From: Verrucomicrobiales bacterium
GTDB taxonomy: Bacteria; Verrucomicrobiota; Verrucomicrobiia; Verrucomicrobiales; SLCJ01
Reading direction: 5' to 3'
Length of the DNA stretch: 64,000 nt
Assembly (NCBI GenBank): GCA_024636835.1
Contig: JAGXGH010000004.1
Span: forward strand, 1 to 64,000
Below, in pieces: positions 35,659-41,986 of this stretch. Each line of letters opens with the position of its first letter. Position 1 is the first letter of the stretch. The notes below the pieces were generated by a model. The model was not told the origin of the DNA and did not search any database. It was given only the letters and a program-made list of their open reading frames with translations. Position numbers and translations under genes: made by a program.

Positions 35659-36282
35659 GTGCCCAGCCGAAATTACCCTCACGCACTACCGACGCAAACC
35701 ATCGGCGACACCCGTTTCGTGGCGATCGATTTCGAAGCGGCAGGCGCAGCCAAAGGGATGACCGACGCGCCCGTGCAAGTCGGTGTGGCAACCATGGTCA
35801 ACGGTGAAATTGAGCGCGAAACCTTCTTCCGCTCGTATATCAAACCGAGCCATGAGGTTGCCTGGACCGCGCGCCGCGTTCACGGCATCGGGCCTGAAAC
35901 CGTCGATGCATCGCCATCGTTCGGCGAACTCTGGCCAGAGCTTAAGCGACAGCTTTCCGGCGCGGTGATGGTCGCCCATGGTGCCCCCACTGAGAAGCGC
36001 TACCTTCGACTGTTTCCCGGTCATGGATTCGGGCCGTGGGTCGATACCTTGTGGGTGGCACGTAAAGTCATCCCCGAAGCCGAAAGTCACCGCCTGGGTG
36101 GATTGGTTGATCTCTTGGGAGTCGGAGGACAATTATCAGATTTCTGTCCCGGCCTGCAATGGCACGACGCCCTTTACGACGCCGTCGCTTCTCTAGTCAT
36201 CCTCAAAGCCATCATCGATGGCGCCAAGATCGCCGAAAAACCCCTCGGCTGGATCTGCCCGGAAATCCCGATTGCGAAGTAG
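35659..36282 (+). CDS. DEDD-family 3'-5' exonuclease (DnaQ-like)
   Basis: About 207 residues. ExoI motif FVAIDFEAAG with Asp-x-Glu; ExoII region VMVAHGAPTEKRYL, where Glu stands in place of the usual Asp; ExoIII region HDALYDAVASLVIL with the His and Asp of the DEDDh type. The frame is open far upstream through the HNH gene, but that part is not conserved. I chose GTG 35659; a GTG at 35719 inside the first motif is too late. Likely DNA repair or proofreading, paired with the HNH gene. Active status is uncertain because of the ExoII change. Confidence 0.75.
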   Translation: MPSRNYPHALPTQTIGDTRFVAIDFEAAGAAKGMTDAPVQVGVATMVNGEIERETFFRSYIKPSHEVAWTARRVHGIGPETVDASPSFGELWPELKRQLSGAVMVAHGAPTEKRYLRLFPGHGFGPWVDTLWVARKVIPEAESHRLGGLVDLLGVGGQLSDFCPGLQWHDALYDAVASLVILKAIIDGAKIAEKPLGWICPEIPIAK

Positions 36283-36330
36283 CGCGATTACTGGGGGAGG
36301 AGTGGAGGCGATTCGAGGGAAATAGACATT

Positions 36331-36406
36331 CGAGGGAAATAGGCTTGCAGAGAGAAAAGTAAACCTCGAAGATCTCAGACCGAATAATGGGTGTCCTAAT
36401 ATTTTC
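36331..36406 (+). repeat. 76-bp direct repeat D, copy 1
   Basis: Matches 36754-36829 at full length without gaps: GAAATAGGCTTGCAG, AACCTCGAAGATCTCAG and ATGGGTGTCCTAATATTTTC are shared. Confidence 0.85.
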
Positions 36407-36509
36407 AGCGATCATCGCACAGCCCAACCCCCTCACAAACTACCCACGAAACCCAAACTACCTACGAAACCGGACAAACCAAGGTTTCACGCCAATCATC
36501 TCGCCTCTC

Positions 36510-36534
36510 GTAGTTACACTTGTAAAAGTGTGGC
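36510..36534. repeat. REP-like hairpin, copy 4
   Basis: GTAGTTACACTT and GTAAAAGTGTGGC: same layout as GTAGCTACGCTT-GTGAAAGCGTGGC at 13068, with compensated stem changes (ACACTT/AAGTGT), which supports a structured element. Confidence 0.65.
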
Positions 36535-36753
36535 TGAGCGATCTCCGAACCACAAAAAAAGCCACCTAATCCTCAAATGACAGGGTTCTGGATAGTTTGG
36601 AGAATGGAAAGCGAGCGAGTGGAGCGAGGAAGAGGTCTAAAGAGCAGAACCATGCCCTGATTCAGGCAACTTGAGAGTGATTTGGGGTTTCAGGGACAAT
36701 TGGCGGAGCTTTGCAGCGAGAGTTGGGTGAACCCTGGGATAGGGAAGACGATT

Positions 36754-36829
36754 CTAGCGAAATGGGCTTGCAGCGAGAAAAATGAACCTCGAAGATCTCA
36801 GTGTGAATGATGGGTGTCCTAATATTTTC
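36754..36829 (+). repeat. 76-bp direct repeat D, copy 2
   Basis: Second copy of 36331-36406. It ends about 26 nt before the next start codon, so it probably forms the leader or promoter region of the following gene. Confidence 0.85.
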
Positions 36830-36855
36830 TACGCTAATATTTTCTACGCAATTTT

Positions 36856-37560
36856 ATGATTAAATTCACTATTTCTTTAAAATGTTTTTCCTGCCTATTA
36901 CTAGGTATGCTTACCTTAGGCTCGGGTGCCGTCAGTGGGGGTGAGGTTGACCTAACTAAACCATCAAGTAACCTCCGACGCTTTGTATCTGATGTAGTCT
37001 TTGTAGCGAAAGCAGGAAATCGAGAGAAATATTCGAAACGATTGCCAAAGATCACCACTTTTAATGTGCATGGGAACCCAGAGTCGAAAAAATTGGTTAG
37101 TAAGCATTTATCCGAGATAGCTATTGCCGCTGGCGTTGAGTTAAGAGAGGTGTCTGTCAATGAGAATGCGATTATTGAGTTTTATTTTGGCCCTGAAGCT
37201 GAATTAACAAAACAAGCGAAGGATATTAATGTGGCAATTGATCTGAGATTTGGAAGCGCATACCGGGTATGGTTCGACGCGAATCGTGTGGCTAATCAAG
37301 GAGTAGTATTCTTTGCTACTGATATGTTAGAAGGTCCGGCTCTTGAAGATCGTTTAATTGTTATGATTCTGGGTGTATTTGGATTACCTTCTAATAGTGA
37401 TGAAGTAGCGCCTAGTTGCCTATCAGAGGATGAAGAAGAAGTTTTTACCAAATTGCAGCCGGTTGATCGTGCTGTTTTGGAGTTTTATTATCGTGCAGTA
37501 CCGGCAGGAACTAAACCCAGAGAGTTGGATAAAATATTCCGAGAGCAATGGGTGCGCTAG
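36856..37560 (+). CDS. Secreted DUF2927-like protein
   Basis: 234 residues. Signal peptide (LKCFSCLLLGMLTLGSGAVSG). The C-terminal half, with FGLPSNSDEVAPSCL then LQPVDRAVLEFYYRAVPAGTKP, resembles DUF2927, an exported protein of unknown function with a metzincin-like outline. No catalytic His motif is visible here. Base composition is somewhat AT-richer than neighbours. The start is directly after repeat D. Confidence 0.6.
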   Translation: MIKFTISLKCFSCLLLGMLTLGSGAVSGGEVDLTKPSSNLRRFVSDVVFVAKAGNREKYSKRLPKITTFNVHGNPESKKLVSKHLSEIAIAAGVELREVSVNENAIIEFYFGPEAELTKQAKDINVAIDLRFGSAYRVWFDANRVANQGVVFFATDMLEGPALEDRLIVMILGVFGLPSNSDEVAPSCLSEDEEEVFTKLQPVDRAVLEFYYRAVPAGTKPRELDKIFREQWVR

Positions 37561-37591
37561 TAAAAAATATAGCGAGTTAGGAGTGAATCGC

Positions 37592-37689
37592 GCTGTCTTA
37601 AGCGGTAGTTCGGTAGCTATTGAGGACCGCGAAAACCGCTCAAACGGCTGAGACGGACCGAGCTCCTTGAGGAAATCGCGCCGATGGCC
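37592..37689 (+). repeat. MITE-like repeat family A, copy 3
   Basis: CGCTGTCTTAAGCGGTAGTTCGGTAG, quoted in part, then GACCGCGAAAACCGCTCAAACGGC, GAGCTCCTTGAGG and CGCCGATGGC follow the order in the copy at 41767-41892. The perfect inverted ends are not kept. Confidence 0.7.
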
Positions 37690-37764
37690 TTCTTAAAGTT
37701 GTGCCCTTCATTCCTGAACCTTATTTTCTTGACCTGCATTGGTAAGAATCGAAGATTGGAATCT

Positions 37765-38466
37765 ATGCATGTCGCGAGTTCGTTGATCTTCTTGTCGTTT
37801 ATGGCAACCGTGGGTGTTTCGGAGAACTCCCCGGTTGCTTTTGGTTTTCCGACTTCTCCCTTGGTTCACGGGATTAAGGAAATGGATGCAGCCAAGGAGC
37901 TCGCGAAGAAGGAAAAACAGCCAATTGCCTGGATACTGGGCCCTTTTCAAGATACGGACGAGTCGCGGTCATCGAAAGACGTATCGATAACTAATGCGGT
38001 GATCAAGGAGCTTGATGGCCGGGCGGTAGTTGTCGTCAAAACTCTTTTTGAATCGACAAAGACGCTCCCGGTGAAAGTCCGCAAGAAGCTAGAGGAAGCG
38101 ATTCCCGATGGTTCCAGAACTTCCACGCCTTACATCTTTCTCACAGAGGCATCCGCACGAGAGGTCGTAGCGGAAACCTACGGCAACCGGCTTTCCGGCG
38201 ACATGAAGGCAGCTGTTGATTACCTTTTTGCTCAACGGCAGGGCAAAGCTAAACCTCCGAAGATTGATCGAGACGGCATGGAACTCGTAGAGCTGACTAA
38301 TCGCAACAATGTAACCATCAGAGCGCGACCGACTATGATTACCAATGACGGCAAACTCTTCTTACTTCTTCCCAATGGAGATCGGAGCATAGTTCCGTTC
38401 GATCAACTGTCAGACGACTCTCAAGCGCTCGTGCGGCAGCTTGGTACCGTAGAGGAAAAGAAGTAA
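37765..38466 (+). CDS. Exported protein with thioredoxin-like fold and SHD1-like tail
   Basis: 233 residues from ATG 37765, with GGA about 6 nt upstream; the longer frame from 37684 runs into repeat A. Signal region SSLIFLSFMATVGVS. The middle (AKELAKKEKQPIAWILGPF...TPYIFLTEASAREV) is like the thioredoxin-like modules of PVC secreted proteins but has no CxxC. The C-terminal VELTNRNNVTIRARP, LLLPNGDRSIVPFDQLSDDSQALV resembles an SHD1-type domain, common in this phylum. Role unknown. Confidence 0.55.
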   Translation: MHVASSLIFLSFMATVGVSENSPVAFGFPTSPLVHGIKEMDAAKELAKKEKQPIAWILGPFQDTDESRSSKDVSITNAVIKELDGRAVVVVKTLFESTKTLPVKVRKKLEEAIPDGSRTSTPYIFLTEASAREVVAETYGNRLSGDMKAAVDYLFAQRQGKAKPPKIDRDGMELVELTNRNNVTIRARPTMITNDGKLFLLLPNGDRSIVPFDQLSDDSQALVRQLGTVEEKK

Positions 38467-38493
38467 TCCTCGCTCAGCTCGGGATTTTAGTGC

Positions 38494-38510
38494 AAAAAAG
38501 CGTCAGTCAA
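38494..38510 (+). repeat. Left imperfect inverted repeat of the RAYT locus
   Basis: AAAAAAGCGTCAGTCAA. Its reverse complement is approximated by GGACTGACGTTTTTATT at 39589-39605, which covers the RAYT stop codon. These could be the element ends recognised by the transposase. Confidence 0.5.
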
Positions 38511-38551
38511 TATATTTTGACATTTGCGTCATGAGTGTGCCAATGTGAGTC

Positions 38552-39595
38552 ATGGCGAGAGAACGACGTATTGAATACCCAGGTGCGATTTATCATGTGA
38601 TGGCGGGGGGCAATCGGCGTGAGCCGATTGTGCTCGATGATGAAGATCGTATGAGCTTTGAGCGCACACTGGAACAGGTGGTTGATGATTTTGGTTTTGA
38701 ATTGATCGCTTACGTGCTGATGGGAAATCACTATCATCTGCTGATACGCACGCCTTCCGGCAATTTGGTGTCGGGCATGCAATGGTTACAGAACACGTGG
38801 ACAAGACGTTTCAATGCGCGTCACAAGATGTGGGGACGGTTGTTTGGTGATCGCTACAAAGCCAAGCCTGTCGGCGAGGGTGAGTATCTAGGGTGTTTGC
38901 TCGACTACATTCATCTCAGTCCTGTGCGCGCTGGCTTGGTGAAGAAGAAAGATGCAATTGAGAACTATCGTTGGAACAGCCTTGGTGACTATTTGGCACC
39001 ACCCCGCACGCGTAGGAAGTGGGTGAGTGCTGAGATCGGTTTCGAGACGATGGGTATTAAGGACGACACCCGTGGGCGGCGAAAGTTTTTGGAGAGATTG
39101 GACAGCATGGTGACTTGGAGTAAGCCCAAAGAGGCGGGCACCGCCGTGCCAGATGGCCAGGGTCTGCAATCAACCATGGCCAGGGGATGGTATTTTGGCG
39201 ATGAAGCCTTGCGGAAGAAATTGCTTGGCATACTTGCCGCGAAAAAACCGTATGAGGGAAAACCACCGCGTCTAAGTGAGGCAGAGAGACCGAAGAGCAA
39301 GGAGGTGAAGTTAGTGGAGGCTGAGCACATTTTGGTCGCGGCGGAGCGCTATTGGAAGATGGATAGTGATGATTGGAAAGACTTGCCTAAAGGGGATTGG
39401 CGTAAGGGGATGGTGGCGTTACTTGTAAGGCGCGACCTTCTCGCTGGCAGTGCATGGTTGAGTGAGAAGCTGCACATGGGAGTGCTGAGCGCGGTGAGTC
39501 GCATCATTGCCACCACTCGGCAGGCGGTCAATGAGGACGCCAAGATGAGGAGGCAACTCAAAGGTCTTGAGCGAATGTTAAAAAGTATGGACTGA
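38552..39595 (+). CDS. REP-associated tyrosine transposase (RAYT, Y1_Tnp family)
   Basis: 347 residues. Y1/HUH transposase N-terminal domain: ARERRIEYPGAIYHVMAGGN, the HUH pair in MGNHYHLLIRTP, then WLQNTWTRRFNARH and GRLFGDRYKAKPV, with the expected nucleophile Tyr in the DYIHLSPVRAGLV helix region. The C-terminal part is a helical extension with a possible DnaA-like helix (KGMVALLVRRDLLAGSAWLSEKLHMGVLSAVSRII). RAYTs are single-copy domesticated relatives of IS200/IS605 transposases linked to REP palindromes; REP-like hairpins are present at four sites in this window. Confidence 0.9.
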   Translation: MARERRIEYPGAIYHVMAGGNRREPIVLDDEDRMSFERTLEQVVDDFGFELIAYVLMGNHYHLLIRTPSGNLVSGMQWLQNTWTRRFNARHKMWGRLFGDRYKAKPVGEGEYLGCLLDYIHLSPVRAGLVKKKDAIENYRWNSLGDYLAPPRTRRKWVSAEIGFETMGIKDDTRGRRKFLERLDSMVTWSKPKEAGTAVPDGQGLQSTMARGWYFGDEALRKKLLGILAAKKPYEGKPPRLSEAERPKSKEVKLVEAEHILVAAERYWKMDSDDWKDLPKGDWRKGMVALLVRRDLLAGSAWLSEKLHMGVLSAVSRIIATTRQAVNEDAKMRRQLKGLERMLKSMD

Positions 39596-39605
39596 CGTTT
39601 TTATT
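39589..39605 (+). repeat. Right imperfect inverted repeat of the RAYT locus
   Basis: GGACTGACGTTTTTATT, partner of 38494-38510. A further GTGTCAGTCAGGG and GGGTCAGTCC lie within the next 60 nt, so the TCAGTC word is repeated around the gene. Confidence 0.5.
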
Positions 39606-39689
39606 CCGAGAAAGTGTCAGTCAGGGCAAAGAGGCAAAGGGTCAGTCCTTGAATTTAATCATTTGCCATTATGAAAGGCGAAAGAACAA

Positions 39690-39723
39690 GGACACCCATA
39701 ATTTGAGATTGAGCGTGGTAAGG
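39690..39723. repeat. GACACCCATAATT repeat word, copy 2
   Basis: GGACACCCATAATTTGAGATTGA then GCGTGGTAAGG (split), similar to 26439-26476. Lies 95 nt after the RAYT stop. The 39596-39867 gap shows nothing else. Confidence 0.5.
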
Positions 39724-39867
39724 TGCTGTCGTGGGGGGATAGTTATGGTTACTGAAAGTCTTCCTTTTCTGGGCGGGGAGATTTGTGCGTGTCGAAAGTT
39801 TTTCTTGTCGCTGCTGGAATCGAATGGGAGGGATGACTAATCTGCGGGCATTTCTCGCATACTGCTC

Positions 39868-40506
39868 ATGAACTTCCGCTGCGTTATTTTCGACTTTGAT
39901 GGCACGATTGCCAACACCTTGCCAGAGACCTTGTTGATTCTCAACGAACTGGCGGACACCTATGGATTTCGCAAGCTCAGCAAGGATGATCTCATGAAGG
40001 TGAAAAACATGAGTCTTGTGCAGTTCATTCGCTTCCTTGGAATCCCTGCATGGAGTGTTCCCAAACTGCTTACCAACGGAAAGCGTATGCTCACCGAGCG
40101 GCTGGATACCATTGATCCATTTCCAGAAATTCCTGAAGTAATCATTGAACTTAAAGCGTCGACTCAGCACTTAGGTATCCTCACCTCCAACTCAGCTGAA
40201 AATGTCGAGCGCTTCCTGAAGTCGCACGACATGGAGCACTTTGAGTTCGTCAGTTCCGCCAAGAAGCTTCTCGGTAAAGCCAAATACCTCAAGGCGATTT
40301 TGAAGACCTTCTCGCTCAAACACGATGAAGTCCTCTACGTTGGCGATGAAATTCGCGATATCGAAGCAGCCCACGCGGTCGAAATCCCTGTGGCAGCAGT
40401 GACGTGGGGATTTAACGCTGCGGAAGCGCTTGAAGGAGCGATGCCAGACTTCCTCATAAACTCACCGCGCGAGCTTTTTGACATCGTTGGGGTGAGAGAA
40501 AGCTGA
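39868..40506 (+). CDS. HAD-superfamily phosphatase, phosphoglycolate phosphatase-like
   Basis: 212 residues. Motif I FDFDGTIANT with the nucleophile Asp, motif II GILTSNS, motif III Lys in KLLGKAKYL, motif IV YVGDEIRDIEAAHA. The C1-type helical cap lies between motifs I and II. Phosphoglycolate phosphatase or a related sugar-phosphate or nucleotide phosphatase is the likely activity; substrate cannot be read. Converges with lspA. Confidence 0.85.
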   Translation: MNFRCVIFDFDGTIANTLPETLLILNELADTYGFRKLSKDDLMKVKNMSLVQFIRFLGIPAWSVPKLLTNGKRMLTERLDTIDPFPEIPEVIIELKASTQHLGILTSNSAENVERFLKSHDMEHFEFVSSAKKLLGKAKYLKAILKTFSLKHDEVLYVGDEIRDIEAAHAVEIPVAAVTWGFNAAEALEGAMPDFLINSPRELFDIVGVRES

Positions 40507-40515
40507 GTTGTGATA

Positions 40516-41100
40516 CTAAGACGCCCTTGGCTTTTCTTCAGGGTCAACTTTCCAGGCGGTGATGATCAGTAGACCGGCGGCAACGCAGATGCAGGAGTCG
40601 GCGACATTGAAGGTCGGCCAGTGTCCGTAGAAGGGGAGGATGACATCGAGGAAGTCGACGACGTAACCGTTCATGAGTCGCCTCCAGAAGGATTCTTCCT
40701 TGAGGTATTCCAAGGCGAAACCTTGAGTCAGTCGGTCGGTGAGGTTGCCTAAAATTCCTGCCAGTAGAAGGGCGAATGCGCCTTTGCCCTGCCAGCCGGT
40801 AAATACCCCCTTCTTCCACATCAGGGAGATGACGGTGACGGCGATGATAGGGATGGCGAGGAAGACAAACGGTGCCCAGACGGTGCCATTGCCCATTCCG
40901 AAGGCGACGCCGGTGTTGTGCACCCGGATGATGTTAAACACATCCTCTATGACGACGATCTTACGTTCGAGATCCATGTGGTTGGAGGGCTGGGGGATCG
41001 ACCGAGGTGGAGCGAAATTGAGCACGATCCACCATTTGGTGATTTGATCGATCACGTAGAGGGGTAAGGTGATAATGAGAATGAGCTTGCGTGCATCCAT
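40516..41100 (-). CDS. lspA: Lipoprotein signal peptidase (signal peptidase II)
   Basis: Inner-membrane aspartic peptidase that cuts prolipoproteins before the lipidated Cys. 194 residues from ATG 41100; the open frame to 41241 adds a non-hydrophobic extension unlike the family. Four transmembrane segments; catalytic Asp in FNVADSC; conserved NTGVAFG, GNLTDRL and VVDFLDV. An insert (LEYLKEESFWRRLMNG) between the conserved blocks is longer than usual. A lipobox protein gene (41248) starts divergently next to it. Confidence 0.93.
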   Translation of the reverse strand: MDARKLILIITLPLYVIDQITKWWIVLNFAPPRSIPQPSNHMDLERKIVVIEDVFNIIRVHNTGVAFGMGNGTVWAPFVFLAIPIIAVTVISLMWKKGVFTGWQGKGAFALLLAGILGNLTDRLTQGFALEYLKEESFWRRLMNGYVVDFLDVILPFYGHWPTFNVADSCICVAAGLLIITAWKVDPEEKPRAS

Positions 41101-41247
41101 GCGGGGATACTCATCCGAGGATGGGCTGTGGTCAATCGAAGCTAAAAGGTGAAAAGTTTTTTTCGCTGAATTTGAATATTCTGAAACGAGCTTGCGTCGT
41201 ATCATAGGATTGGTCTGTTCCGATCTAAAATATAACTCCAAATTGTG

Positions 41248-41721
41248 ATGAAATTAAAAACACTTCTTCTTTCGGCACTTACCGTTTTCACGGCGGCATT
41301 CATGAGTTCCTGCGCGACTGGCCCTTATGCGCAATATGGTACGGCGGCAGGTGGGCTAGGCGGCGCGGCGCTTGGTGGCATTATCGGGAACCAAAGCGGT
41401 CGTCCCTTGGAGGGGGCATTGATTGGTGGGGCGGCGGGTGCTCTGGTGGGAAATCAGATCGGCGCGTCGAATGATCAATATCGATACCAACAGCGTGGGT
41501 ATAGTTATGCGCCGCAGCCGACCCGGGTCATCTACCAACAGCAGCCCGTCTATGTGCAGCGAAGCTACGGCTATTCGCAGCCGGTTTACTGCGAGCCAAG
41601 TTACCCACGATATTACTCTGCACCACGCAGCTCGGTGAGCTTTGGGTTTAGTTCAGGCCACCACTACGGCCACGGTCGTCCCTACTATGGGCATTCGAGA
41701 CGCTATGATAGTTGTTACTGA
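41248..41721 (+). CDS. Glycine-zipper lipoprotein
   Basis: 157 residues. Lipobox MSSC in the signal region (LSALTVFTAAFMSSC), then a glycine zipper (GTAAGGLGGAALGGIIGNQSG and GALIGGAAGALVGNQIG), as in OsmB/Rcs-type 17-kDa outer-membrane lipoproteins. The rest is Tyr/Gln/Ser/Pro-rich (YQQQPVYVQRSYGYSQPVY) and ends in a His/Tyr/Gly-rich tail. ATG 41248 chosen over a GTG one codon upstream. Likely an envelope or outer-membrane insertion protein. Confidence 0.8.
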   Translation: MKLKTLLLSALTVFTAAFMSSCATGPYAQYGTAAGGLGGAALGGIIGNQSGRPLEGALIGGAAGALVGNQIGASNDQYRYQQRGYSYAPQPTRVIYQQQPVYVQRSYGYSQPVYCEPSYPRYYSAPRSSVSFGFSSGHHYGHGRPYYGHSRRYDSCY

Positions 41722-41766
41722 AGTTGTGAGGCTTCGCCGATTGTTGGGTTTAATGTGATACTGAAC

Positions 41767-41892
41767 CGAATGGCACTGTTTTAAGAGGTATTTCGGTAGC
41801 TTTAGAGAACCGCGAAACCCGCTCAAACGGCCGAGACGAGCCGCGCTCCTTGAGGGAAACGTGCCGATGGCGCCCTAAGTCAGTGCCATTCG
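41767..41892 (+). mobile_element. MITE-like element, complete family A copy with 12-bp perfect inverted ends
   Basis: Left end CGAATGGCACTG (41767-41778) is the exact reverse complement of the right end CAGTGCCATTCG (41881-41892). The 126-bp body has no reading frame. Fragments of the same body lie at 12890, 27741 and 37592. ACTGA occurs just outside both ends but not at a symmetrical distance, so a target duplication is not shown. The transposase that could move it is not known. Confidence 0.75.
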
Positions 41893-41986
41893 ACACTGAT
41901 CCTTTTGCTCAGCTATATTTAGAAGGCGGCTAACGTGATGGGATGTGTCAACATTCCGGATGCTACAGTGGTGATACCAACACTCC

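Larger units (their letters stand above)
36283..36855. other. Repeat-bearing intergenic region
   Basis: About 570 nt between the exonuclease and the DUF2927-like gene. Holds both copies of the 76-bp repeat D, a REP-like hairpin (36510-36534) and a 15-bp tandem word CTAATATTTTCTACG (36819-36833, 36834-36848) immediately before the next gene. No gene seen. Confidence 0.6.
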
